From positions 1 through 12,088 of the forward strand of contig JAJDDU010000152.1 of assembly GCA_029260155.1 (NCBI GenBank): a stretch of DNA of 12,088 bases. Direction: 5' to 3'. Under the pieces are notes generated by a model, which made no database searches, was not told where the DNA came from, and saw only the letters and a list, made by a program, of their open reading frames with translations. Origin of the DNA: Phycisphaerae bacterium. Lineage in GTDB: Bacteria > Planctomycetota > Phycisphaerae > UBA1845. The stretch's first letter is position 1, and every line of letters begins with the position of its first letter. Shown here piece by piece: positions 1 to 7,223 of the stretch. The translations under genes were made by a program, and so were the position numbers.

Positions 1-1710
1 CCGGTCCGCGTCAATCGTCTGCACGATTTTCCCGTCAGTTTGGTCCAGGACGAGCACTGCGCGGGCGTCGTTCGGACGGCACACCAAGCGACCACCCACG
101 CGCATCACGGCATTGAAGTGCCATGGGCTGACATCTTCGGAGGACGCACGCACGCGATCACGCCACGCGGATTCCGCCTCCCGCCGATACGTCCGAAGCC
201 AACGCACGCGCCCCGTCCGCGCCGAAACCGCAGCTACCGATCCCAGGTTCGTCGCGACGTAGACCGTCCCGTCCACGATCGCTGGTATCGCAAGCGTCGA
301 CCGCCGATACCCGAACCCGCCCACTGATGCACTGCCCAGATGCCTCTGGTACACCACAGATCCGTCCGACGCGCGAACGCGCACCAGGTAGCTGTCCTCG
401 AAACCGAACGTCCGACGTCGTCGAACCACGACGTAGACGCTCCCGCCTGACACCAACGGCGACGAGCCGAAACCCACCCGCGCAGAACCCGTTTCCAATT
501 GCGACGCACTCAGCCGCCACACTTCGTTGCCGCTTTGGCTGTCCAAGCACACCAGACCGCCGGAGTCCGCCGCCGATTCGTACCCGTAATAAGGTGCCGA
601 GTCCGACCCCACGCACGCGTACAGCCGGCCTTGCGAAAGCGCCGGTGAAAACCACTCCACGTTCGAGCCATCCGAACTGTCGCCGTGATCGGCCGAGCCG
701 CCGCCGGCGTAGTGCCAGCTCTCAGTCCCGGTGTGCCGCTGCAACGCCCAGATGTCGTCCGCATCCTGGAAAAAAACCAACCCCTCGCCCGCCACCGGAT
801 TCAGAACAAGAAACTTGCCCGTCTCCAACGCTTGGCGCCCCGTCGCCGATTCCAGATCCGCCCGCGACATGTCCAACGCCCCCGGCGCAAAACCGTCGAA
901 GCGCCACAAGAGCGCCATGCGATCCAACACGAACGACCCCACTCGGCTCCGTCCCAGGTCGCCCCCAAACATCGGCCAATCAGACCCCGCCGTCGGCGAC
1001 GCAGACGCACGAATCTCAGACGACAGCGATCGCACCAACTGCACCAACCCGACGTCACGCCCGGACCACCGCACCGTCCCGCCGTTCGAGATGTCAGCAT
1101 GCCGCGCCACCCACCGCTCAGCCTCGTCCTCACTCCCCCGGAGTGCGGCAAGAACTGCCAGTCGGCCCACGAACTCCGCCGCTTCCCCGTCCCGCTCAAC
1201 GGCATCGAGGCACACCTGTCGAGCCGTCGCGAAGTCCCCCGATTCCAGACTTAAGTCAGCGGCAGCCTTAGCTGTCGCGACACCCCAAGACGTGTGCGCG
1301 TAGCGATCCAAAACCGAGAGCAGCGCATCCAGATCGCGACCTCGCAGCGCAGCTTCGTAACGCTCCCGCGCAGCCGCGTCACACAACTCGCGATACACCG
1401 CCAGACCCGCCGTCGGCCAGCCGGAGACGATTCCACCCAACCGCCCGCTCAGACCCTCGTATCGGCCCGCTTCCACCTCCGCCAATCGCGATCCGTAGGC
1501 TTCGTGAATCGTCTCCACAAGCCGCCCCGCCCCTTGCCAATCCTCCGCGCGCTCAAGCTTCTCCAACCGCCCCAAGAGTTCTCGCGCTTCGAAGCTGTCA
1601 TCGACGTACGTGTTGGCCGCCTCCGGGTCGACCTCCGCACACAAAGAATGCCAAGGCGTGGCACTCCACGCGAGGGCGGCGATCCAGATCCAACAACACC
1701 TGTGTTTCAC
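1..1710 (-). CDS. Secreted PQQ-like beta-propeller repeat protein, 3' end outside window
   Basis: The frame is open from a GTG at 1710 to the left edge (570 codons, no stop seen), so the C-terminus is missing. I chose GTG 1710 because GGGGAGG lies 4 nt upstream and the first 25 residues form a Sec signal peptide (KHR n-region, hydrophobic core, SLCA before the likely cut). An in-frame ATG at 1737 would put 9 residues ahead of that signal and lacks a well-spaced ribosome site. Residues 26-240 are helical and TPR-like. From about 243 the WPMFGGD motif opens a beta-propeller with PQQ-type blade ends: HTGTESW near 326-332, SQSGNEVW near 391-398, ARTGRVRW near 497-504 and DQTDGK near 556-561. Blades of this kind can bind PQQ or act as protein-binding scaffolds; no dehydrogenase active site is visible, so the function is unassigned. 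It lies 16 nt after the mtnP stop and is probably cotranscribed with it. Confidence 0.85.
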   Translation of the reverse strand, partial: MKHRCCWIWIAALAWSATPWHSLCAEVDPEAANTYVDDSFEARELLGRLEKLERAEDWQGAGRLVETIHEAYGSRLAEVEAGRYEGLSGRLGGIVSGWPTAGLAVYRELCDAAARERYEAALRGRDLDALLSVLDRYAHTSWGVATAKAAADLSLESGDFATARQVCLDAVERDGEAAEFVGRLAVLAALRGSEDEAERWVARHADISNGGTVRWSGRDVGLVQLVRSLSSEIRASASPTAGSDWPMFGGDLGRSRVGSFVLDRMALLWRFDGFAPGALDMSRADLESATGRQALETGKFLVLNPVAGEGLVFFQDADDIWALQRHTGTESWHYAGGGSADHGDSSDGSNVEWFSPALSQGRLYACVGSDSAPYYGYESAADSGGLVCLDSQSGNEVWRLSASQLETGSARVGFGSSPLVSGGSVYVVVRRRRTFGFEDSYLVRVRASDGSVVYQRHLGSASVGGFGYRRSTLAIPAIVDGTVYVATNLGSVAAVSARTGRVRWLRTYRREAESAWRDRVRASSEDVSPWHFNAVMRVGGRLVCRPNDARAVLVLDQTDGKIVQTIDADR

Positions 1711-1714
1711 AGAG

Positions 1715-1721
1715 CCTCCCC
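1715..1721 (-). promoter_or_regulatory. Ribosome binding site deciding the PQQ-protein start
   Basis: GGGGAGG on the minus strand lies 4 nt before GTG 1710. It selects that GTG over the in-frame ATG at 1737, which would lie inside the upstream mtnP gene. The site overlaps the end of the degenerate heptamer repeat at 1718-1745. Confidence 0.65.
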
Positions 1722-1745
1722 AATCGTCAGTCGCCATTCCCCAAG
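1718..1745. repeat. Degenerate heptanucleotide repeat, four units
   Basis: On the plus strand four consecutive 7-nt units can be read: CCCCAAT, CGTCAGT, CGCCATT and CCCCAAG. They match the unit types in the clearer array at 9971-10019. The repeat covers the last codons and stop of mtnP and runs into the ribosome binding site of the PQQ gene. With only four imperfect units, chance cannot be excluded from this locus alone; the match to the second array is the main support. Confidence 0.5.
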
Positions 1746-2620
1746 TATCGACTGACCAGCACCCCCAGCTTTTCCATGGCCTCGGGTTTTACAAGATCTT
1801 TGTTCGACCAGAGCGCCAATTCCAACGCATCGTGACAATCGCACTGCACCGCCCCGGCCGCTCCGATGTCGCGAATCACCCGCTCAATCAGCGCGGTAGC
1901 AGCCCCACTCGCCCTACGCATGTTTGACATGATTTCTCGAAGCAAGGCTCCCCTGTCCGTTCCCGCGTCGTGCGGACGCCAGCAGTCGTAGTCCGTCGGC
2001 AGCGCAACCAGCGCATAGCACATCTCCGCCTCCCGCGCCAGCTTCGCTTCCGGCATCACCGTCATCCCGATCAGATCAGCCCCCCAGCTCCGATGCAAGA
2101 GAGACTCCGCCCGCGTCGAAAACTGAGGCCCTTCCATGCACACATAGGTCCCCCCGTCGTGAACACGCCCGTCAACCGTCTTGCCCGCGGCCAGCAGCAC
2201 GCCCCGCAGACGCCCGCAGAATGGCTCTGACAACTCGACGTGCGCCACCATCCCCTCATCGAAAAACGTCGACACCCGCTGATGCGTCTTGTCGATCACC
2301 TGATCGCACACTACCAGATCGCCCGGGGACACTTCCTCGCGCAGGCTCCCTGTCGCCCCCGTCGCGATCACCTGCGTCGCACCCAGCGACTTGAGCGCAT
2401 AGATGTTCGCACGATACGGAACCGTCGAAGGGTTCAGCAGATGCCCTTCCCCATGACGACTCAGAAACAGACAGTCCACCCCTTCGACCCGCGCCCGCAG
2501 AATCGCCCCGCTGGGCTTTCCGAACGGCGTGTCCACTTCCACCCGCTCAGCCCCCGCCCGCTGCGCAAACCCTTCCCCGATCCCCGTCCCGCCGATGATT
2601 CCCAATACGTGTTCCGACAC
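1727..2620 (-). CDS. mtnP: S-methyl-5'-thioadenosine phosphorylase (MTAP)
   Basis: This 297-residue cytoplasmic enzyme of the PNP/MTAP family cleaves methylthioadenosine with phosphate to adenine and 5-methylthioribose 1-phosphate, the entry to methionine salvage. Family motifs appear in order: GGTG at 10-13, SRHGEGH at 54-60, YRANI at 69-73, TGATGSL at 87-93, MEGPQFSTRAES at 162-173 and GMTVMPEAKLAREAE at 185-199. TDYDCW at 209-214 carries the two Asp residues (210 and 212) that in MTAPs recognise a 6-amino purine; nucleoside phosphorylases for 6-oxo purines carry Asn in this region, so MTAP is favoured over PNP. Length is normal for the family. The start is GTG at 2620 with AAGGAG 6 nt upstream. 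It is the first gene of a minus-strand pair with the PQQ-protein gene and faces a divergent promoter region. Confidence 0.93.
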   Translation of the reverse strand: MSEHVLGIIGGTGIGEGFAQRAGAERVEVDTPFGKPSGAILRARVEGVDCLFLSRHGEGHLLNPSTVPYRANIYALKSLGATQVIATGATGSLREEVSPGDLVVCDQVIDKTHQRVSTFFDEGMVAHVELSEPFCGRLRGVLLAAGKTVDGRVHDGGTYVCMEGPQFSTRAESLLHRSWGADLIGMTVMPEAKLAREAEMCYALVALPTDYDCWRPHDAGTDRGALLREIMSNMRRASGAATALIERVIRDIGAAGAVQCDCHDALELALWSNKDLVKPEAMEKLGVLVSRYLGNGD

Positions 2621-2916
2621 ACCAAACTCCTTCCACTGTCGCTAGAGCAAACCAATTCAACCCTCGGTATTATATAAGCGCCCGACCTCACCTTTCCATT
2701 CGTCTTGACCCGCCGAGCGCACCATCTCCCCCTTCATCCCCGAACGGGCCCAACCAATCAAGAGGCACCTCGGAAGTGGTTTTGTTGTTCGACCGGCGCG
2801 GCGAGCGTCGGACGATCCTCGATTCCTCAATCACATCTTCTCCTCAAGTTGCACTCTAAGCACTTCCGAAGAAGCACTCAGTTGATTTTCCCCATCGCAT
2901 CTTCGGGAACGACGTC
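2621..2916. other. Divergent intergenic region between mtnP and the Cys-rich gene
   Basis: These 296 nt contain no supportable gene. They hold the TATAAT above and an inverted repeat CGGAAGTG (2771-2778) / CACTTCCG (2861-2868) separated by 82 nt. A 7-bp GC-rich stem with one wobble pair (2793-2799 with 2805-2811) lies between the arms. The promoter of the plus-strand Cys-rich gene must lie here, but no convincing -35/-10 pair is visible for it. Confidence 0.5.
2669..2674 (-). promoter_or_regulatory. Candidate -10 box for mtnP
   Basis: A perfect TATAAT reads on the minus strand, set in a short AT-rich island within otherwise GC-rich DNA and about 49 nt before the mtnP GTG. No good TTGACA-like -35 is seen at 16-18 nt, so this is either a weak -35 promoter or one recognised by another sigma factor. 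The surrounding TTATATAA is palindromic, so a -10 for the opposite strand is also possible. Confidence 0.45.
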
Positions 2917-5900
2917 ATGATAACCAAACGCAGAGCAATGTGGGTGGGCGCTGTGTTCGCAATGCTCACCACAGTGTGGGGCATTCGAGCACATTTTCGC
3001 AGCGCTCCCCAGCCGGCCATCTCATTCCAAACCGTCAAAGTCTTCGAGGACGGCTGGTATCACTTCAAGACTGACGATGGCATTCTGGTCTGGTATCTGG
3101 GCACGCTCAAGCCCGCTCCGGACCCTCTCTACGATCAGCTATTCTACAGTTTTACCGATGACGGCTGGTTCTACACAACCAACACCGACCCGTGGTTGGC
3201 CGCTCTGGAGTTGATCGACGCGGGGTTCGTCCTCGATGGTCTCGACAACGACGAGGTGTACCTCGCCTACATCGATGCGAAAGGCGGCACAGTGCCGGAC
3301 GGTAAGCTGATTGCCGGGCTTTCGACCTGGCGGGATCTGGACGCGACTGCGTTCGAGAGCGTACCGGGTGACTTGGAGACATATCTGCGCGGCGTCACTT
3401 GGTTCGAGTCTGGGGGTGGCCTGCCGGGTCCCGGCGGAAGCGGTTCGTGCTGCGAATGGGTGGAAATCCCCAATTGCGAGATTATCTGCTGCAACGCAGC
3501 AGGAGAGCCCGAGCGGAGCGACGGCAAGGGCGTTCCGGAAACAGCTCCCACCGGCGGCGATTGTGAGCTTTTGGATCACTTGCTGTGCCATGAGTGCGTC
3601 GAGTGCTGCCAGAGCCCGCAGTATTGCTGTGGAGGCACGTGCACCAGCTTGCCCTACTGCTGCAACGGTCAGCCTTGCCCCTACCCCTGCTGCGGCGGAC
3701 AGTGTCTACCCGGACCCGTGTGTTGCCGGCCGGACAACGATCCCGCGTACACGTGCCAAGCCGGCGAAGTTTGCTGCGGGACCGACGATTGTCGCCGTCC
3801 GCCTGAGGAGTCATGCTGCAACGGCGAGCGCTGTCTCGGCGTGTGTTGCTTCGACTCGACTCTCGACCGCCTCGCCTGCAAGGGTCCGGGCGTGTGCTGC
3901 GGCGGCGATGATCACGGTGATTTTTGCCCGACGGGGCAGGAGTGCTGCCCCGAATCCGCCGAACGGGACTGTTGTCCGCAGGGCCAGGAGTGTTGTGGCA
4001 CTGAGTGCTGCTTCGCGAGCCAGTCGTGCATGGCATGTGGTTGCTGCCCGGAGAACCACAGTTGCTGCGGCGACGAATGCTACGACCCGCTGACGGAAAC
4101 GTGCTGCGCCGACATCATCTATCCGGGTCGTGGCACCTGTTGCGAGGAGGAAGCCGCTACGCAACCGTTCTGTCCCGGCGAGAACGCCGTTTGCTGCGCG
4201 TCCTCGACTCAGTCGTGCTGTGCGGAAGGATTGGCGTGCTGCGAGTTCGGCTGTAGGGATCTGGAAACTGAGCACTGCTGCAACGGTGAGCCCTGTTCGA
4301 TACTCGACGACACCTGCTGCGAAGATGGCTGTCACTCGGGGCAAGGGACTTGTTGCCCACCCGCTGCGCCCGGACCCTTCTGTTCTCAGGGAGAGCACTG
4401 CTGCCCGGCCGGCGCCGGACGCGATTGCTGCCCGAGCGGCCGAGACTGCTGTGGGGCCGAGTGCTGCATCAGCGGCGTCGAAACTTGCTGCGGGAATAGC
4501 ATCTGCTGCGATTTCGGCAGCGACCCCTGCGTCCGAACCTGCTGCGAGAACGTCACCACCGGCGCGATCGGGTGCAATTCCGACGACCTAGCCATGCCGT
4601 GCTCGTTCGCCAACGTCCCAGCCACCATCGGGTACTGCCCGGGGCCCTCCGTCACGCACACGATTCAGCTTTGCAACAACGGGGAGTGCAGCGAGACGTA
4701 TCAGATCACGAAGGACGCCCAACCCCCAGCCGGGTTTGTCATCGCCCTCGACCAGTCGTTCTTCACCATCGCCGCCGGCGCTTGCGTGGACGTTCCGATC
4801 CGGATCGGGGTGAACATCAGCATTGACACCGCAATCACCACGACGCTGACAATCACAGCCGATGCGGAGGGTGTCGGCGACGACTGCGGGCCTCTGTCGA
4901 CACAAACATGCACGGCGAGCACTCTGGTCCTCGCCATGGTCGACCTTGATTTCGGCAGTGTGCCGGACTATAAAGAGGCGGGCTCTGCGACAGCTCCGGG
5001 CGGGTTTCTGTGCGTCAACGACGATGACGACGACAACAATGGGACCCCCGACAAAGACGATGCAAGTCCAACCCCCGGCGAGGACGACCTCATGCCGCTA
5101 TCCATCTTCGCAGACGGAGCCCAAGCAGGCACGCTAACACTCAGCGCAGTCGCCGGCGGCAACCGCATCAAGCTTTACGAGAGCGCCGATCGGAGTAACC
5201 CAGTCGCTCTGCCGAAGTCCTGGGATCTGCTCGGCCTCCCCAAAAACTTCGCGACGACACTATACGTCGAGGGCGTCGAAGCCAGCCTCGTGACCAAGGA
5301 CGTCGAGTTGTTGCTCGAGACCCTCCACCAGACGGGAACCTCCTGCGAGGACCGCGTCAAGATCACAGTGTTTACGATTCACCCCGCAAACGTCGATGCG
5401 ACGAATCCGACAGCCACCAAAGTCCGGTATCACGTCGATCCACATGGATTCACCCTCGATTCCGCTGAATTCACCGCCCCCGGGACCACGGATACCGGCG
5501 TCGACCTCCCGACCGACTTCTTCTTCACCTATGACCAGAGCAACCTCGTGACAGGAGAAAACACAATAGACTTGAGTGCTAGCAAGTCCGGTGCAACTTG
5601 CACCGCCGAAGTGATCGCTACCAGAAACCTAACCCACGCACCTCCGTCAGGCACGCTGTCTGAAACAGCGCTGATCAGAATCGCCCTGGACCAAACCACG
5701 GCTGTGACCATTCCGGTGCTTCACGAAATGTTTGCCAAATTCGCGTTTGTGTGCTATTCCGTGCCAACGGTTCCGGGGAGCAAAACACTTTGGTTTGGCG
5801 AAGCCCATGTCAACATCACGACGCAAGAATCGAGCGAAATACCGACGGGCATCGCTGCATGGACAGAGATCCTCTCTCTGCGGGACAGTAGCGGTACGCT

Positions 5901-5970
5901 GCTGACTCAGGCGATGATTCCTGTTACTGACCCCACGATGCCATCACAAGGGCCGAATTTCCAAATGTAG
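2917..5970 (+). CDS. Large secreted cysteine-pair-rich protein, probably frameshifted at its 3' end
   Basis: The 1017 codons begin with a Sec signal peptide (KRR, then a hydrophobic stretch at 8-23). The start ATG 2917 has only a weak site (GGGAA); ATG 2938 is an alternative. Residues 26-170 form an unrecognised domain rich in aromatic and acidic residues, ending in a Gly/Pro linker. Residues 178-553 contain about 86 Cys, mostly as CC pairs in units such as CCNGEPC and CCG.ECC, recalling granulin CC spacing but not matching that family. Residues 555-690 look like an immunoglobulin-like beta-sandwich; an acidic DDDDDNNGTPDKDD stretch (702-715), possibly calcium-binding, precedes a GEDDL motif and more beta-rich sequence. 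The final residues NFQM and stop appear to result from a frame break: the next frame continues about 60 codons. I do not recognise the family. The likely place of action is outside the cytoplasm with disulfides formed, which is inference. Confidence 0.85.
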   Translation: MITKRRAMWVGAVFAMLTTVWGIRAHFRSAPQPAISFQTVKVFEDGWYHFKTDDGILVWYLGTLKPAPDPLYDQLFYSFTDDGWFYTTNTDPWLAALELIDAGFVLDGLDNDEVYLAYIDAKGGTVPDGKLIAGLSTWRDLDATAFESVPGDLETYLRGVTWFESGGGLPGPGGSGSCCEWVEIPNCEIICCNAAGEPERSDGKGVPETAPTGGDCELLDHLLCHECVECCQSPQYCCGGTCTSLPYCCNGQPCPYPCCGGQCLPGPVCCRPDNDPAYTCQAGEVCCGTDDCRRPPEESCCNGERCLGVCCFDSTLDRLACKGPGVCCGGDDHGDFCPTGQECCPESAERDCCPQGQECCGTECCFASQSCMACGCCPENHSCCGDECYDPLTETCCADIIYPGRGTCCEEEAATQPFCPGENAVCCASSTQSCCAEGLACCEFGCRDLETEHCCNGEPCSILDDTCCEDGCHSGQGTCCPPAAPGPFCSQGEHCCPAGAGRDCCPSGRDCCGAECCISGVETCCGNSICCDFGSDPCVRTCCENVTTGAIGCNSDDLAMPCSFANVPATIGYCPGPSVTHTIQLCNNGECSETYQITKDAQPPAGFVIALDQSFFTIAAGACVDVPIRIGVNISIDTAITTTLTITADAEGVGDDCGPLSTQTCTASTLVLAMVDLDFGSVPDYKEAGSATAPGGFLCVNDDDDDNNGTPDKDDASPTPGEDDLMPLSIFADGAQAGTLTLSAVAGGNRIKLYESADRSNPVALPKSWDLLGLPKNFATTLYVEGVEASLVTKDVELLLETLHQTGTSCEDRVKITVFTIHPANVDATNPTATKVRYHVDPHGFTLDSAEFTAPGTTDTGVDLPTDFFFTYDQSNLVTGENTIDLSASKSGATCTAEVIATRNLTHAPPSGTLSETALIRIALDQTTAVTIPVLHEMFAKFAFVCYSVPTVPGSKTLWFGEAHVNITTQESSEIPTGIAAWTEILSLRDSSGTLLTQAMIPVTDPTMPSQGPNFQM
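3448..4575 (+). repeat. Region encoding degenerate Cys-Cys repeats
   Basis: This part of the Cys-rich gene encodes residues 178-553. Short modules of 15-25 residues recur, built from CC pairs with Gly, Glu, Asp and Pro between them. The clearest pair is CCPESAERDCCPQGQECCG (from 343, ending ECC at 365) and CCPAGAGRDCCPSGRDCCG (from 495, ending ECC at 517). The segments before them, GTCC followed by PFCPGE (407-422) and GTCC followed by PFCSQGE (477-493), also match. CCNGQPC, CCNGERC and CCNGEPC occur at about 249, 300 and 454. The pattern indicates repeated internal duplication. Confidence 0.8.
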
Positions 5971-6154
5971 AACCGCTTCTGTCAACGAGTATTTCGAGCC
6001 GAGCGTAGGCATCACGTCTTTCGGACGGATAGACATAATCGTGTTTACGGGTGGAGATAATCTGTTCTTTCCGATTCCGCTTCCCCCGCCGATAAACACC
6101 GAAGTTGACTTGCCGCTTGAGGATAACTCGCTCGTTCCGGTGATCTGTCCCTGA
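5918..6154 (+). other. Displaced C-terminal continuation of the Cys-rich protein in the +1 frame
   Basis: Relative to the upstream gene, the next frame is open from 5918 to a TGA at 6152-6154. After the upstream stop at 5968-5970 it gives about 60 protein-like codons with alternating hydrophobic and polar residues and ending EVDLPLEDNSLVPVICP. Two observations show that it is real coding sequence. Its end aligns codon for codon, without gaps, to a relic at 7156-7206 ending EVGLPLEEDALPPTTCP. The stop-to-next-ATG spacing is 17 nt at both places. The frame change must lie between 5918 and 5970, more likely toward the end. It could be an assembly error, a recent mutation or programmed frameshifting; the sequence alone does not decide. 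Confidence 0.75.
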
Positions 6155-6159
6155 TTTTT

Positions 6160-6164
6160 GGAGG
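6160..6164 (+). promoter_or_regulatory. Ribosome binding site for the first SurA-like gene
   Basis: GGAGG lies 7 nt before ATG 6172 and only 1 nt before ATG 6166. It therefore selects 6172 as the start. That choice also makes the N-terminus align with the paralog at 7224. Confidence 0.7.
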
Positions 6165-6171
6165 TATGACT

Positions 6172-7053
6172 ATGGTCTTCACATGCCCTACGCTTGTAAC
6201 AATCGCGTTCATTCTGCAGATCGCGATGGCAAATGCGCCAGAAGAGGGGCTTTCGACGAACCAGGTGGCCGTCGTCGAAGGGCGTGCAGTGATGTACGAG
6301 CAAGTCAAAGTTGATTCGCAGCTACTAGCGAGCCACTTCGAGAGGGTGCATGGACGCCGGCCTCGAACACAGGCGGACACGGAGAGCATTGAGCGCGAGC
6401 GGCTTGCCAGGGAAACGCGGAAGCTGCAGAAGATGATTCGGGTGACGATCAGGCAGCTGGAGACTGAGAAGCATGGGATCACTGTGACAAAGGCGGAGGT
6501 CGAGCGAACGTGGGAGAAGTACCTTCGCGATCATCACGTTGACAAGTCGACTGTTATGGCTGAAGGGCGAGAGGCTCTGAGCGATTTGCTCCGTTCGTAT
6601 GAGGACGTTGTTGATCGCGGGGAGGATCCAGACCGTGTTTATGATCGGCGACTCGCTGGCGTGATGTCGCGAGCCGAATGGGAAATGAGACTCGAGCATG
6701 AAGCCACGCCTGAACGGAGATCGCAGTTACAGCGCATCTTGGAGATTCCGGACGACACGCTGCTCAAACCAGACACCGGGTTTCGCGACATGATCGTTGC
6801 GGACAAAATGAACCAAGAAATCGACGAAGACCTTATGTTGCAGGATCCAGAGTTCGCAGAGTATATTTCCCTGCGCAAGACCGATCCGAAGAACGACAAG
6901 GTGCAGAGCAAAGGACCAAACTACCGTACCGCAAAGCGATTCGAGTGGTGGCAAGGTTGTTATAGAAAAGCAAATGTGGAGATTCGTGATCCACGTTTCC
7001 GAGGGGTGTGGAGCGAACCCTTCGCAGAGGCGACTCCTGCACATCCCCGCTAG
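6172..7053 (+). CDS. Exported SurA N-domain-like protein, paralog 1
   Basis: The product has 293 residues. Residues 1-22 are a hydrophobic signal peptide without a basic n-region, cut perhaps after AMANA. VAVVEGRAVMYEQV (32-45) resembles the entry to the SurA/PpiC-type N-terminal chaperone domain (usually VAxVNGxPIT). A charged helical segment follows (55-145), then RVYDRRLAGVMSRAEWEMRLE (155-175, highly conserved in the paralog). The C-terminal block NYRTAKRFEWWQ (250-261), then KANVEIRDPRF, resembles the closing strand of SurA-like proteins. No parvulin PPIase domain is present. Assignment to the SurA fold is inferred from pattern, not established. The gene starts 17 nt after the continued reading frame of the Cys-rich gene, so cotranscription is likely, and a role in handling that protein outside the cytoplasm is a reasonable guess. 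ATG 6166 is an alternative start but is too close to GGAGG. Confidence 0.85.
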   Translation: MVFTCPTLVTIAFILQIAMANAPEEGLSTNQVAVVEGRAVMYEQVKVDSQLLASHFERVHGRRPRTQADTESIERERLARETRKLQKMIRVTIRQLETEKHGITVTKAEVERTWEKYLRDHHVDKSTVMAEGREALSDLLRSYEDVVDRGEDPDRVYDRRLAGVMSRAEWEMRLEHEATPERRSQLQRILEIPDDTLLKPDTGFRDMIVADKMNQEIDEDLMLQDPEFAEYISLRKTDPKNDKVQSKGPNYRTAKRFEWWQGCYRKANVEIRDPRFRGVWSEPFAEATPAHPR

Positions 7054-7152
7054 GGGAACCGTGTCTCCTCGACTGGAGAACTGCACAGAGACGAGCCAGG
7101 GTCGGGCCGCAAGAGTTGGGCGCGATGCGGAGCGGGCCGTGTCGTCCTGAAA

Positions 7153-7206
7153 GAGGTAGGTTTGCCTCTTGAGGAGGATGCACTTCCTCCGACAACTTGT
7201 CCCTAG
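7153..7206 (+). pseudogene. Relic of the 3' end of a second Cys-rich gene copy
   Basis: These 54 nt (18 codons with TAG) align without gaps to 6101-6154, the last codons of the continued Cys-rich frame. The peptides are EVGLPLEEDALPPTTCP here and EVDLPLEDNSLVPVICP there, with 10 of 17 residues identical and both followed by a stop. The stop is then followed by exactly 17 nt and an ATG in both places. Upstream of about 7150 the similarity fades. The remaining spacer after paralog 1 (7054-7152) shows nothing else I can identify. No start or body of the gene remains, so this is a truncated relic, not a functional gene. Confidence 0.7.
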
Positions 7207-7223
7207 TTGGGAGCCCAATACAG

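Noticed and set aside
40..1303. Several long plus-strand open frames rich in Arg and Pro (40-327, 327-1271, 685-1254, 731-1303)
   Set aside because: They are antisense to the PQQ-like gene, whose minus-strand frame is open to the edge, carries a signal peptide and shows beta-propeller motifs. The plus-strand readings have the Arg/Pro/Thr bias typical of GC-rich antisense frames.
3311..4093. A 260-codon plus-strand frame inside the Cys-rich gene
   Set aside because: It is the shifted frame of the Cys repeats: TGC-rich codons read as Ala, Val and Arg. It has no signal, domain or ribosome site of its own.
7151..7190. Two adjacent hairpins (AAGAGG/CCTCTT and GGAGGA/TCCTCC) looking like an attenuator before the second SurA-like gene
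   Set aside because: The same bases are explained as relic codons of the Cys-rich gene's 3' end, aligned without gaps to 6101-6154. The stems are short, and the pairing is probably a by-product of that sequence.
7054..7206. In-frame open extension after the first SurA-like stop, suggesting stop-codon readthrough
   Set aside because: The paralog ends at the homologous residue, and the extension's end is a relic of a different gene. That the frame stays open appears coincidental.
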